The notes beneath the pieces are model-generated. The model was given only the letters and a program-made list of their open reading frames with translations. It was not told where the DNA came from and did not search any database. A DNA stretch of 64,000 nt from contig JAKLIY010000009.1 in the NCBI GenBank assembly GCA_022709365.1, positions 1-64,000 on the forward strand, in the 5' to 3' direction. Of this stretch, positions 52,618 to 61,944 are shown in pieces. The position numbers and the translations under genes are program-made. The DNA comes from Pseudomonadota bacterium (lineage in GTDB: Bacteria; Pseudomonadota; Gammaproteobacteria; Competibacterales; Competibacteraceae). Positions within the stretch are counted from its first letter, which is position 1; each line of letters begins with the position of its first letter.

Positions 52618-54738
52618 GTGAGCTTCAAAGGTTCACCCTTGGTCCCATTTCCTGAAGCAAGCCAGGCTCATGAAAGTCTGGCTTGCCAAGGAACAGTGCA
52701 AATTCCGGGTTATGACCTTGAATGTGAGATTGGCCGAGGCGGGATGGCTACCGTGTACCGTGCTGTACAGCAATCACTAGGGCGTCGAGTTGCGATCAAG
52801 ATATTGGCCCTAGAACTCAATGACGACCATGAATTTGTAGAACGCTTCAAAAAAGAAGGTCGGATTCTGGCGCAATTATCACACCCTCATATTGTCACGA
52901 TTCATGATATTGGCGTCTCTCAAGATAACCGGCTTTTCCTCTCCATCGAATATTTGTCCGGTGGTACACTTAAAGACCGAATCAAGCAGGGTTTACCTGT
53001 TGATTACACCCTTCAAATTATTACAGCTATCGCCAAGGCCCTCAGTTGCGCCCACAAAAAAGGCGTCATTCACCGGGACGTCAAGCCCTCTAACATTATG
53101 TTTCGACATGATGGCTTACCCGTATTAACAGATTTTGGTGTTGCACGAATAGTTTGGGCAAAAACGATTTATACATCGGCTGGATTCATTGTTGGTAGCC
53201 CTGGCTATATGAGTCCTGAACAGGCTATGGGAGAAGGCGCTACGATTCAGTCCGATCTCTACGGGCTGGGCGTAGTATTGTACGAGATGCTGGTCGGGCG
53301 TTCTCTTTATCAGGCTGATAATGCACTGGCCATCATGCTCAAGCATCTGAATGATCCTATCCCGGAATTACCTCATCAATACGCTTATTTACAACCCATT
53401 TTGAATCGACTATTGGCAAAAAAGGCCACGGAGCGATATCAGAATGCGGATGAGTTTTTGGATGCCATTCATCTAATTACTCCTGGTGATATTAGCACAA
53501 AACCTGGAATGCCTATTACCAGCGACCACCAAAGCATCATAGAATTCGTCAGTGGACAAATCCAACGCTTATCCAAAAGGAAATTGCGTTTTTTGGTTGG
53601 GGCTGGAATCGCGATTATCGCAATTTTAGCAATCACCGTTGGATATCACTTCAAGCCAGGAGCGACTGAGAGTATTCAACAACCCTTGGCATCAGCAATC
53701 CCCGTACAACTATCTGCACCCATTAACTCCCCTACGGAAATTGCCATACTACTGCAACAGGCAGATAAACAATTGAAAGCTGGATTGCTCACCGAATCTG
53801 GGCAGCGCGCAGAGGCCACCTATCAACAGATATTGAAACAGGATCAGAATAACCCTCAAGCACTAGCAGGTTTAGAGGCCATCGCTAAAGAATACGAACG
53901 ATTGGCGCGGCAGCGCTTAGAAGTAGGAGAGTTGCAGGAAAGTTTAGATCACGCCAATAGAGGTTTATCTATCGCGCCAAAGCTCGAAGGATTACTGCAT
54001 TTGCGCCAAGACACCGAACAACTTATAGCTAAACGGAACGCCCAAAAAATTGAGCAACAGCGACAGCAGGAATTGCAACTACAAGCCCACCAATGGCTCA
54101 CTCAGGCACAAAGCAGTTTTCAGGAAAATACGTTACAAGTCAGTTTAGCATATATTGAACAGGGCCTATTAGTAGTACCTAATCATCCAGATCTTCTAGC
54201 CCTTCGTGACCAGGTCAAAGTACGAATAGCTGAACAGCAACGCCAAGCGGAAGCCGGTCAGCAGCAAGAGGAAGAAGCGCGACTTGTAGCAAAAGCCCAT
54301 CAACAGCAAGAGGAAGAAGAAGCATGGCGTCAAGCGAAAATTGCCGAACGCCAGAAAGCGGAACAGGCGCGTCAGCAAGCAGCAACAGAGCAACGGCACA
54401 AAGAATCTAACCAGTATCTAGCACGGGCGTTGAATGATCACCGGAAAGGCCGATATACCGCCAGTTTGCAGCAGATTGAAAAGGGCTTGGCGATAGTGCC
54501 GAACCACGAGGGCTTATTGGGCTTAAAAGTGCAGGTACGCGAAGCATTAGCCGCGCAACAACAGGAAGAAGCGATTCGCCGTCAAGCAGTGAAAGAAACT
54601 AAACAAAAAGAAAGCGCTCGGCGTCAAACTCAAGCGCCTAACGTCTTGCCTAATCAAGAACAAAGTGATGAAGCCCTCAAGAAACTCCAAAATATTAGAA
54701 ATGCCGTTGATGCACTCAACAAATCATTAGACAAGTAA
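52618..54738 (+). CDS. Transmembrane Ser/Thr protein kinase with TPR-like extracytoplasmic part
   Basis: The N-terminal Hanks-type kinase (about residues 31-285) is complete: GRGGMATVY loop, VAIK with Lys61, HRDVKPSN (152-159), DFGVA (172-176), GSPGYMSPEQ and SDLYGLG. One membrane helix follows (about 324-343). The C-terminal 360 residues contain three related helical units (about 425-470, 489-537, 599-645). Each ends in a GL-x-(I/V)-(A/V)-P motif as in TPR repeats, separated by Gln/Glu/Arg coiled coil. Translation starts at a GTG 26 bases after the lectin gene. The DNA is A/T-rich against the liv genes. The topology suggests that an outside signal, perhaps from the secreted lectin, controls kinase activity; substrates are unknown. 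Confidence 0.85.
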   Translation: MSFKGSPLVPFPEASQAHESLACQGTVQIPGYDLECEIGRGGMATVYRAVQQSLGRRVAIKILALELNDDHEFVERFKKEGRILAQLSHPHIVTIHDIGVSQDNRLFLSIEYLSGGTLKDRIKQGLPVDYTLQIITAIAKALSCAHKKGVIHRDVKPSNIMFRHDGLPVLTDFGVARIVWAKTIYTSAGFIVGSPGYMSPEQAMGEGATIQSDLYGLGVVLYEMLVGRSLYQADNALAIMLKHLNDPIPELPHQYAYLQPILNRLLAKKATERYQNADEFLDAIHLITPGDISTKPGMPITSDHQSIIEFVSGQIQRLSKRKLRFLVGAGIAIIAILAITVGYHFKPGATESIQQPLASAIPVQLSAPINSPTEIAILLQQADKQLKAGLLTESGQRAEATYQQILKQDQNNPQALAGLEAIAKEYERLARQRLEVGELQESLDHANRGLSIAPKLEGLLHLRQDTEQLIAKRNAQKIEQQRQQELQLQAHQWLTQAQSSFQENTLQVSLAYIEQGLLVVPNHPDLLALRDQVKVRIAEQQRQAEAGQQQEEEARLVAKAHQQQEEEEAWRQAKIAERQKAEQARQQAATEQRHKESNQYLARALNDHRKGRYTASLQQIEKGLAIVPNHEGLLGLKVQVREALAAQQQEEAIRRQAVKETKQKESARRQTQAPNVLPNQEQSDEALKKLQNIRNAVDALNKSLDK

Positions 54739-54772
54739 CCGTGTCAAAAGTCGATCTGAACAGGAGATTGCT

Positions 54773-55618
54773 ATGAACTTTGCAATCAACAGAAAGATTC
54801 ATATCGTCCTGCTGCTTGCAGGATTTTTAATCATTGCATTAACGGATGGAATGGGGATTAAATCTGGCTATACCCAAACTAATTTGCAAGATTTGCAGAA
54901 TCGAGTCACCGAGTTGGAAAAGCGATTAACAGATGCCAAATTGCGGCAAGAAAAGGCGTATGTGGTACAGATGCAGTTGGAAGAGCAAGAGCAAAAACTT
55001 GCTAGTTTGGCAAAGTTAGATAAATATAGAATTGAAATCGTAGAAATTCGTGCAGATATTAAAAATGTCCGCACTAAAATTGAGTCAATCATAAAAGAAA
55101 AGAATGATTTAGAAGAAAATCTGCGCCTCGCAAAGAACTTACAAAATATTTTAATAAATGCACAAACGACAGCAAAATCAGATAGTCAAACTTCATCTAC
55201 TCTTAATCAGACCAAGGTTTCTAGTAGACAGAAACCCAAGACTGAACGACCTGTAAGTGAAATAGAAAGTACCTCTAGTAAAATAAATAACTGGCAAATA
55301 AAAAATGTAAATATTGATGACCACTTTAATCATGATGAACGTAGCAGAATCATGAGTATTTTTACAACTACCCGTCGCGTCAATCGCGATGACATCCTAA
55401 ATAGCTCTTATCAAATCTACACAGATATAGGTACAATTTTGCACTTTGTAGTCCATTCTGAAGATGGAGATATTGCCGACTTAGATGTCATTCTTGACCA
55501 AAGAGAACCTCGTAATTCGAATTATAGCTCTAATTCATCTTTCCCCTTCTATTCGACAATAAAAACCCTTAATGAATTTAAAAGAGATCACTTTCAAATT
55601 ACGATAAAAAATGACTAA
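54773..55618 (+). CDS. Membrane-anchored coiled-coil protein of unknown function
   Basis: A signal anchor (about residues 9-26) precedes a coiled coil (about 37-130), a Ser/Thr/Lys linker and a C-terminal domain (about 170-281, from WQIKNVNIDDHF) that I do not recognise. The gene is clearly A/T-rich. AGGAG lies nine bases upstream of the ATG. Its last eight bases overlap the start of livG, so the transporter ATPase is translated in coupling with this foreign-looking gene. Its place next to the kinase suggests a kinase partner or substrate, but that is inference only. Confidence 0.7.
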   Translation: MNFAINRKIHIVLLLAGFLIIALTDGMGIKSGYTQTNLQDLQNRVTELEKRLTDAKLRQEKAYVVQMQLEEQEQKLASLAKLDKYRIEIVEIRADIKNVRTKIESIIKEKNDLEENLRLAKNLQNILINAQTTAKSDSQTSSTLNQTKVSSRQKPKTERPVSEIESTSSKINNWQIKNVNIDDHFNHDERSRIMSIFTTTRRVNRDDILNSSYQIYTDIGTILHFVVHSEDGDIADLDVILDQREPRNSNYSSNSSFPFYSTIKTLNEFKRDHFQITIKND

Positions 55619-56399
55619 ACCACCATCGTCACTACTGAAAATCGAAGGACTGGAACAAAGTTTCGGCGGCGTTATGGCCCTGGCCGGCATCAGCTTCCAG
55701 ACTCCCGAAAGCCTGATCTACGCCATCATCGGTCCCAACGGCGCGGGTAAAACTACGCTGTTCAATGTCCTGTGTGGGTTTTACCAGCCTGCTGCCGGTT
55801 CTCTGCGTCTCAACGGCCAGGAACTGCGCGGCCTACCGACGCACCGCATCGCTGCCCTCGGCATCGCCCGCACTTTCCAAAATCTGCAACTCTTCTTCAA
55901 CATGACCGTGCTGGAAAACGTCATGGTCGGCGGCCATCTGCGCGCCAAAACCGGCCTGCTGACTGCCGCCCTGCGCCTGCCTCGGGTTCGGCGTGAAGAA
56001 CAGCAACTGCGCGAATGGGCGAAAGAGGCGCTGGAACTGTGTGAATTGGCTGACCGGGCTGAGCAGTCGGCCAGCGCCCTCCCCTACGGCCTGATGAAAC
56101 GGGTAGAGATCGCCCGTGCCCTGGCCGCCAAGCCTCGCTTGTTGCTTCTGGATGAACCCGCTGCCGGTCTCAACGATACCGAAACTATAGCCCTGCGGGA
56201 CCTGATCCAACGCATCCGTGCAACCGGCATCACCGTGCTGCTGGTGGAACACCACATGCCGCTGGTGATGAGCGTCTCGGATCGACTGTTGGTGCTGGAT
56301 TACGGCAGTGTATTGGCGGAAGGGACGCCAGCCGATATTCAGGCTGATCCCCGGGTGATCGCCGCCTATCTCGGCGGAGCGGTGCAATATGCGGTCTGA
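55611..56399 (+). CDS. livG: ABC transporter ATP-binding protein LivG
   Basis: LivG is one of the two ATPases of the branched-chain amino acid transporter. Walker A is GPNGAGKTTLFNVL, the signature region is LPYGLMKRVEIARAL, and Walker B is LLLLDEPAAGLND. The 262-residue length is normal. The start codon lies within the coiled-coil gene, and the end overlaps livF by 11 bases. In other genomes livG follows livM directly; here five kilobases intervene. Confidence 0.93.
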   Translation: MTKPPSSLLKIEGLEQSFGGVMALAGISFQTPESLIYAIIGPNGAGKTTLFNVLCGFYQPAAGSLRLNGQELRGLPTHRIAALGIARTFQNLQLFFNMTVLENVMVGGHLRAKTGLLTAALRLPRVRREEQQLREWAKEALELCELADRAEQSASALPYGLMKRVEIARALAAKPRLLLLDEPAAGLNDTETIALRDLIQRIRATGITVLLVEHHMPLVMSVSDRLLVLDYGSVLAEGTPADIQADPRVIAAYLGGAVQYAV

Positions 56400-57159
56400 T
56401 TCTCCCCGCGTCTCCAACAAACCCTCTCCCCCGAACAGCGCAGGAAGCTCACTGCTGGAAGTTGCTGGCCTGAACAGCCACTATGGCCCGGTGCAGGTCC
56501 TGCATAACGTCAACCTCAACGTTTGCCCCGGTGAACTGGTCGCCTTGGTCGGCGGCAACGGCGCAGGGAAAACCACCCTGCTCCATATGCTGTCCGGTCT
56601 GCATCGCCCCAGCGCGGGTTCCCTGCATTTCGACGGGCAGGAGATGACCCGCTGGCCCTCACACCGTATCGTCGCCGCTGGCGTTTGCCAGGTGCCCGAA
56701 GGTCGTCAGATTTTTGCCCCGCTCAGCGTCGAGGATAACCTCAAGCTGGGCGCTTACCGACTGCGCCGCAATCACGACTGGGTCCAACAGGAGATGGCGC
56801 ATGTCTATACCTTGTTCCCCATTCTCCAGGAGCGCCGCCAACAGTTAGCCGGCACCCTGTCCGGGGGCCAGCAGCAAATGCTGGCGATGGGCCGCGCCCT
56901 GCTCGGTAAACCGCGCCTGCTGCTGCTCGACGAGCCTTCCATGGGGCTGGCGCCGCTGCTGGTCGAGGAAATTTTCCGGGTCATTGTCGAACTCAATACG
57001 CAGGGCGTTACCATCCTGCTGGTGGAACAAAACGCCCGCGCCGCCCTCGCCATTGCCGGACGTGGATATATTCTGGAAACAGGCCGAATTGTTAAAACCG
57101 CTTTGGCCACCGATTTACTGGCCGACGACGACGTGCGCCGGGCTTATTTGGGTTATTAA
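56389..57159 (+). CDS. livF: ABC transporter ATP-binding protein LivF
   Basis: LivF is the second ATPase of the transporter. It has Walker A GGNGAGKTTLLHML, the full signature LSGGQQQMLAMGRAL and Walker B LLLLDEPSMGLAP. The first 20 residues are Ser/Pro-rich and poorly typical, so translation may begin a little later. The gene ends the transporter part of the operon. A short hairpin (57163-57179) lies before the next gene. Confidence 0.93.
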   Translation: MRSDSPRVSNKPSPPNSAGSSLLEVAGLNSHYGPVQVLHNVNLNVCPGELVALVGGNGAGKTTLLHMLSGLHRPSAGSLHFDGQEMTRWPSHRIVAAGVCQVPEGRQIFAPLSVEDNLKLGAYRLRRNHDWVQQEMAHVYTLFPILQERRQQLAGTLSGGQQQMLAMGRALLGKPRLLLLDEPSMGLAPLLVEEIFRVIVELNTQGVTILLVEQNARAALAIAGRGYILETGRIVKTALATDLLADDDVRRAYLGY

Positions 57160-57162
57160 ATG

Positions 57163-57179
57163 CTCACCCTGGGGGTGAG
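57163..57179. repeat. Short GC-rich hairpin after livF
   Basis: CTCACCC (57163-57169) and GGGTGAG (57173-57179) form a perfect stem with a three-base loop. The right arm lies 15 bases before the ATG of the next gene and may hold or hide its ribosome binding site (GAGGGAG). Confidence 0.4.
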
Positions 57180-57194
57180 GGAGCGAATCGAACC

Positions 57195-57848
57195 ATGTAC
57201 GTAGATCGGATCATGAGCCGCGAAGTCTTACAGGTCACGGAAGACACTCGCGTACCGCACATGGCGGCGTTGATGCGTGATCATCATATCCGCCACTTGC
57301 CAGTAGTGCGCGACGGTCGGCTGGTCGGATTAGTGACCTCCCACGATCTGGAACGGGTTTCACCCTCGCCGATTACCACCCTTTCCGTCGGTGAAGCAAA
57401 CTACTTGCTGGGTAAACTCACCGCCGCCAAGGTGATGCGCGCCAAAGTCATCGCCTGCACCCCGGAAACCCTGGTCGAGGAAGCTGCCCGCCTGCTGCGC
57501 CAGGAAAAGATCGGTTGCCTCCCCGTCGTCGACCGCGACGGTCATTTGGTGGGTATGCTGACGCACGAAGATCTGCTCGACTTCTTTCTCGACATCACCG
57601 GCTGCCTGATGGAAGACACCACCCGTATTGCCGTGCATCTGCCGGACACCATGGGTCAGCTAGGCCGGTTGTTGGCGGCCATTAATGAAGCCGGCGGCTA
57701 TATCGCTACAGTCGTTTCACCCCTGCATCCCGACCAAACCGGCCTGCGTATTGCCGTCGTCCGCTACCGCGCCCCCAACCCACGCGCACTGAATCAACAA
57801 CTGCGCGATCTCGGCTACGACCTGTTGACTGAAACCTTCCCTGCCTAA
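57195..57848 (+). CDS. CBS-pair and ACT domain regulatory protein (AcuB-like)
   Basis: Two CBS domains (about residues 5-58 and 78-132; [25 protein letters not shown] and [23 protein letters not shown] in parts) are followed by an ACT domain (about 140-212). CBS pairs bind adenine nucleotides and ACT domains bind amino acids, so the protein could sense energy state and amino-acid supply together. Related genes often accompany arylacetate-CoA ligase and iorAB clusters. It has no catalytic or DNA-binding part. Confidence 0.82.
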   Translation: MYVDRIMSREVLQVTEDTRVPHMAALMRDHHIRHLPVVRDGRLVGLVTSHDLERVSPSPITTLSVGEANYLLGKLTAAKVMRAKVIACTPETLVEEAARLLRQEKIGCLPVVDRDGHLVGMLTHEDLLDFFLDITGCLMEDTTRIAVHLPDTMGQLGRLLAAINEAGGYIATVVSPLHPDQTGLRIAVVRYRAPNPRALNQQLRDLGYDLLTETFPA

Positions 57849-57864
57849 CCACGGAATCTTGAAT

Positions 57865-59172
57865 ATGATTTTGGACATCGAACAGGAAACGCTGCCCCGC
57901 GAAGAACTCCAGGAACTCCAGTTACGTCGACTGCGCACTACGGTCGAACGCTGTTACCAGACCGTTACCTACTATCGTGAGGCGATGGATGAACTTGGCG
58001 TCAAACCGCGTCATCTCCAATCGGTGGCTGACGTGCGCCTGCTGCCCTTCACCAAGAAAGAGAACCTGCGCGAAAACTACCCCTTTGGTATGTTCGCTGT
58101 CCCCACTGACCAGGTCGTGCGCATCCACGCCTCCAGCGGCACGACCGGCAAACCGACGGTCGTGGGCTACACCCGCCGCGATATTCACACTTGGGCGCGC
58201 GTCATGGCCCGCAGTCTGGCCGCCGCCGGCTTACGTCCCGGCGACCGTCTGCACAATGCCTACGGCTACGGCCTGTTCACCGGCGGGCTGGGACTCCACT
58301 ACGGCGCTGAAGAACTGGGCGTCATGGTCACGCCGATCTCTGGTGGCCAGACCCAGCGCCAGATCATGCTGATCCGCGACTTTGAACCGACCGGCCTGTC
58401 CTGCACACCTTCCTATGCGCTCAATCTCGCCGAAACGGCTGAAGACCTGAAAGTCGATCTGCGCAAGCTGCCGCTGAGAGTCGGCATTTTTGGCGCGGAA
58501 CCTTGGACCGAGGAGATGCGCTACGAGCTGGAATCACGGCTGGGCATCGACGCGATTGATATCTACGGTCTGTCCGAGGTCATCGGACCTGGCGTCGGGA
58601 TCGAATGTATCGAGGCCAAGAACGGCCTGCATGTTTTTGAAGACCATTTCCTGATTGAAGCGGTGGACGTGGACACCGGCGAGCCGATTCCCTACGGCGA
58701 ATCCGGTGAAATCGTTATCACCTCACTGACCAAAGAGGCCTTCCCGGTCATCCGCTATCGCACCCGCGATATTTCCATCCTCAATCCGGCCCCCTGTCGT
58801 TGTGGCCGCACCCATGTTCGTATGAAGCGGGTCACCGGACGCACCGACGACATGCTGATCATTCGCGGCGTCAACGTCTTCCCCTCGCAGGTCGAAGCTA
58901 TCCTGATGCAGACGGAAACGCTGTCGCCGTTCTACCAACTGGAAATCTCCCGCGAAGGTAATCTCGATCTGCTGATCGTCAACGTTGAAGGGAGTCCACC
59001 CCTGGTCGCCCAGGGCCAGGAAGCGATGGACCGGGTCGGTCACAAGGCGCAGAAAGACATCAAGGATTTCATCGGCGTCACTGCCAAAGTCGTCGTCAAA
59101 AAAACCGGCGATTTGCCCCGTTCCGAAGGCAAGGCCGTGCGGGTCATCGACCACCGTAAACAGCCGAAGTAA
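57865..59172 (+). CDS. paaK: Phenylacetate-CoA ligase (AMP-forming)
   Basis: PaaK activates phenylacetate or related arylacetates to CoA thioesters with ATP. The 435-residue adenylate-forming enzyme shows the P-loop-like [13 protein letters not shown], the core motif [17 protein letters not shown], and the C-terminal [28 protein letters not shown] 57865 is used; a TTG six bases earlier is also in frame. Together with IorAB it could act on phenylacetate and indoleacetate made from aromatic amino acids. A strong hairpin after it ends the operon. Confidence 0.94.
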   Translation: MILDIEQETLPREELQELQLRRLRTTVERCYQTVTYYREAMDELGVKPRHLQSVADVRLLPFTKKENLRENYPFGMFAVPTDQVVRIHASSGTTGKPTVVGYTRRDIHTWARVMARSLAAAGLRPGDRLHNAYGYGLFTGGLGLHYGAEELGVMVTPISGGQTQRQIMLIRDFEPTGLSCTPSYALNLAETAEDLKVDLRKLPLRVGIFGAEPWTEEMRYELESRLGIDAIDIYGLSEVIGPGVGIECIEAKNGLHVFEDHFLIEAVDVDTGEPIPYGESGEIVITSLTKEAFPVIRYRTRDISILNPAPCRCGRTHVRMKRVTGRTDDMLIIRGVNVFPSQVEAILMQTETLSPFYQLEISREGNLDLLIVNVEGSPPLVAQGQEAMDRVGHKAQKDIKDFIGVTAKVVVKKTGDLPRSEGKAVRVIDHRKQPK

Positions 59173-59183
59173 TGCGGGAAATC

Positions 59184-59232
59184 AGGGAGACCGCGAGATC
59201 GGGAATATCCTGTCTCGCGACTCCCTAATTTT
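59184..59232 (+). terminator. Terminator at the end of the liv-ior-paaK operon
   Basis: AGGGAG (59184-59189) pairs with CTCCCT (59221-59226) and GCGAGA (59193-59198) with TCTCGC (59213-59218), giving a two-part stem followed by AATTTT. It lies between paaK and the phaC ribosome binding site. Confidence 0.7.
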
Positions 59233-59284
59233 GAGCGCCCCGCGCTGTCCAATTTCCCATTCCGCTTGCAGGAGGCGCGCCGCC

Positions 59285-61207
59285 ATGGCAAAACCCAGCG
59301 AACCCGGCCCAGATATCACGTCAGCCGTTCCCACTCAGACGACAATTCCGACCGCTGAATCCGTTGCTGATCCGCATCCCCCAGTGCTGCCCAAGCCGTC
59401 GGCTCGTTCCCCTCGGACGCGCGCGGGGGACAAATCGTCAACCTACCGCGCCTATCACATCGAACGATCGATGCTCGGTTCCCACATTCCGGAAACCATT
59501 GACCGCATGGTCAACGCCAATCTCGCACGCGGCACGGCGGGCATTTCCCCAGCGGTGCTGGCGATGGCCTATCTGGACTGGCTGATGCATCTGGGTCTGG
59601 CGCCCGGTAAACAGGCGCTACTCAACGAAAAAGCCATCCGCAAAATGGTGCGGTTGGCTTTATACGCCTTCAAATCCAGTCAGAATCCTAATATCTCGCC
59701 CTGTATCGAACCGCTTCCCCAGGATCATCGCTTCGACGGTGAAGGCTGGAAACAATGGCCTTATAACCTCATCTACCAGTCATTCCTGCTCACTCAGCAG
59801 TGGTGGTACAACGCCACCACCCGTACTCGCGGAGTCGACAAGCGCAACGACGCCATCGTTTCCTTCGTGACCCGGCAAATCCTCGATATGTACTCACCGT
59901 CGAATTCGCCGCTGACCAACCCGGAAATTCTCAAAGCGACCATGGAGGAAGGTGGCCAGAATCTGGTGCGTGGCTGGACCAACTTCATGGCGGATATGGA
60001 GAAGATGATCGCCGGGAAGCGGTTGGACGAGGATGGCGAACAGTTCGTCGTCGGCCGTGATGTGGCGGTGACTCCCGGTCAGGTGATCTTCCGCAATTCC
60101 CTGATTGAACTCATCCAGTATCAACCGACCGCACAGAAAGTCTACGCCGAACCGATCCTGATCGTCCCCGCCTGGATTATGAAGTACTACATCCTCGACC
60201 TGTCGCCGCACAACTCCATGGTGCGTTACCTGGTCGAGAAAGGGCATACCGTTTTCATGATCTCCTGGATCAACCCGACCGCTGCGGACCGCGATCTCGG
60301 CATGGATGACTACCGGGAAGATGGCGTCATGGCAGCGCTGGACGCAATTGCGACGATTCTGCCCGGACGCAAGGTGCATAGCGTCGGTTACTGCCTCGGT
60401 GGCACCCTGCTCACCCTCACTGCCGCCGCCATGGCCCGCGATGGCGATCACCGCTTGAAGACCGTGACCCTGTTTGCCGCCCAAACCGATTTCTCCGAAG
60501 CCGGCGAATTGCTGTTGTTTATCAATGAAAGTCAGGTGGCGTTCCTGGAAGATATGATGTGGGATCAGGGCTATCTGGACGCCGGGCAAATGGTCGGTGC
60601 ATTCCAGTTGCTGCGCTCCAACGATCTGATCTGGTCGCGGATGGTCCACGACTACCTGCTGGGCCAGCGCCAGTCGCTCAACGATCTGATGGCGTGGAAC
60701 GCCGATCAGACCCGGATGCCGTTCCGGATGCATTCCGAGTATTTACGTCATATTTTCCTCGGCAATGAACTGGCGACGGGTCACTACAAGGTCAAGGGTC
60801 GCTCGGTGGCTATTACCGACATTCACGCCCCGATCTTCACCGTCGCCACTGAGCAGGACCATGTGGCCCCCTGGCGGTCGGTGTACAAGATCAACCTGCT
60901 GGCCGACGCCGATCAGGTCACGTTCCTGTTGACCAGCGGCGGTCACAATGCCGGGATTGTCAGCGAACCCGGGCATGGCCGGCGCAGTTATCAGATGGCC
61001 TGTCGTACCGATCAGGATCGCTACATCGACCCGGATACCTGGCAGGCGACAATTCCCAAACAACCGGGTTCCTGGTGGCCAGCCTGGCAGACTTGGCTAG
61101 TCAAACATTCTGCTGAGCATCAGGTTTCGCCGCCGCCAATGGGTGTACCGGAGAAAGGTTTATACCCGCTCTGCGCAGCGCCAGGAACGTATGTATTGCA
61201 GAAGTAG
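59285..61207 (+). CDS. phaC: Class I polyhydroxyalkanoate synthase
   Basis: PhaC polymerises (R)-3-hydroxyacyl-CoA into storage polyester. The start at ATG 59285 is supported by a perfect AGGAGG nine bases upstream; the longer open frame reaches back into paaK and is not used. The 640-residue protein has a Pro/Ala-rich N terminus, the lipase-like box GYCLGG with the catalytic Cys, ATEQDHVAPWRSVYKI with the catalytic Asp, and GGHNAGIVSEPGHG with the His. Length and sequence fit class I, which acts without PhaE. No phaA or phaB lies in the window. Confidence 0.95.
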   Translation: MAKPSEPGPDITSAVPTQTTIPTAESVADPHPPVLPKPSARSPRTRAGDKSSTYRAYHIERSMLGSHIPETIDRMVNANLARGTAGISPAVLAMAYLDWLMHLGLAPGKQALLNEKAIRKMVRLALYAFKSSQNPNISPCIEPLPQDHRFDGEGWKQWPYNLIYQSFLLTQQWWYNATTRTRGVDKRNDAIVSFVTRQILDMYSPSNSPLTNPEILKATMEEGGQNLVRGWTNFMADMEKMIAGKRLDEDGEQFVVGRDVAVTPGQVIFRNSLIELIQYQPTAQKVYAEPILIVPAWIMKYYILDLSPHNSMVRYLVEKGHTVFMISWINPTAADRDLGMDDYREDGVMAALDAIATILPGRKVHSVGYCLGGTLLTLTAAAMARDGDHRLKTVTLFAAQTDFSEAGELLLFINESQVAFLEDMMWDQGYLDAGQMVGAFQLLRSNDLIWSRMVHDYLLGQRQSLNDLMAWNADQTRMPFRMHSEYLRHIFLGNELATGHYKVKGRSVAITDIHAPIFTVATEQDHVAPWRSVYKINLLADADQVTFLLTSGGHNAGIVSEPGHGRRSYQMACRTDQDRYIDPDTWQATIPKQPGSWWPAWQTWLVKHSAEHQVSPPPMGVPEKGLYPLCAAPGTYVLQK

Positions 61208-61232
61208 AATACGGGTCCTGTTCGCTTAATCG

Positions 61233-61937
61233 GTGAGTGCATTGAAACAAATTCAACCGACCGGGGATTTTTCCCAACCCGCCGAGATCACTGAATTTCT
61301 GCGACGGGCAGCGCGCACCCCCACCGTAGCGACTGCACAGGGCCGGCTGATTTTCGCTCTGGACGCCACTGCCAGCCGGCAGCCGACCTGGGATCAAGCC
61401 TGCCAGCTTCAGGGGGACATGTTCGCCGCCGCCGCCGAACGAGGCGGCTTGGCTATTCAACTGGCTTGGTATCGGGGTTATGGCGAGTTTCAGGTTGAAC
61501 CGTGGTTGACCGTCGCCGCTGAACTGCAACGTCGTATGAGTTCGGTGCAATGCCGGGGCGGATTGACGCAAATCAGCCGTGTCCTGGAACATGCGCTCCA
61601 GGAAACACAACGGCATCGCTTGAACGCTCTGGTGTTCGTTGGCGACTGCCTGGAGGAAGCTGTGGATCCGCTGTGTCATCAGGCCGGTCAATTGGGCGTT
61701 CTAGGCGTACCTACCTTCGTCTTTCAGGAAGGCCAGGATGCTGATGCTGCCCGGGGTTTTCGGGAAATAGCCCGACTGACCCTTGGCGCCTACTGCGCTT
61801 TCGATGCGGGCAGCGCGGGTCAACTGCGTGAATTGCTTAAAGCCGTAGCCATCTACGCCACGGGTGGCCGTCCGGCGCTTGAAGACTTCGGCAAGCGTCA
61901 GGGCCGACTGATTCAACAACTGACCCGACAACTCTGA
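61233..61937 (+). CDS. VWA-domain protein
   Basis: The 234-residue protein starts at a GTG. It carries a von Willebrand A fold with a complete metal-site pattern: Asp44-x-Thr46-x-Ser48 (FALDATASRQ), Thr112 (GGLTQI) and Asp138 (VFVGDCLEE). No signal peptide is seen, so it is probably cytosolic. The next gene, 7 bases on, encodes a membrane J-domain protein. The pairing suggests that the two act together in protein complex assembly, but no specific partner is known. Confidence 0.75.
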   Translation: MSALKQIQPTGDFSQPAEITEFLRRAARTPTVATAQGRLIFALDATASRQPTWDQACQLQGDMFAAAAERGGLAIQLAWYRGYGEFQVEPWLTVAAELQRRMSSVQCRGGLTQISRVLEHALQETQRHRLNALVFVGDCLEEAVDPLCHQAGQLGVLGVPTFVFQEGQDADAARGFREIARLTLGAYCAFDAGSAGQLRELLKAVAIYATGGRPALEDFGKRQGRLIQQLTRQL

Positions 61938-61944
61938 ATACCCC

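Noticed and set aside
56080..56120. LivG signature motif LPYGLMKRVEIARAL as a defective ABC signature
   Set aside because: LivG proteins commonly lack the strict LSGGQ and use a YGxxxRVEIAR-type signature, so this is normal for the family.
58985..59284. Longer N terminus for PhaC starting inside paaK
   Set aside because: The upstream codons overlap the end of paaK in another frame and look non-coding, while AGGAGG stands at the right distance before ATG 59285.
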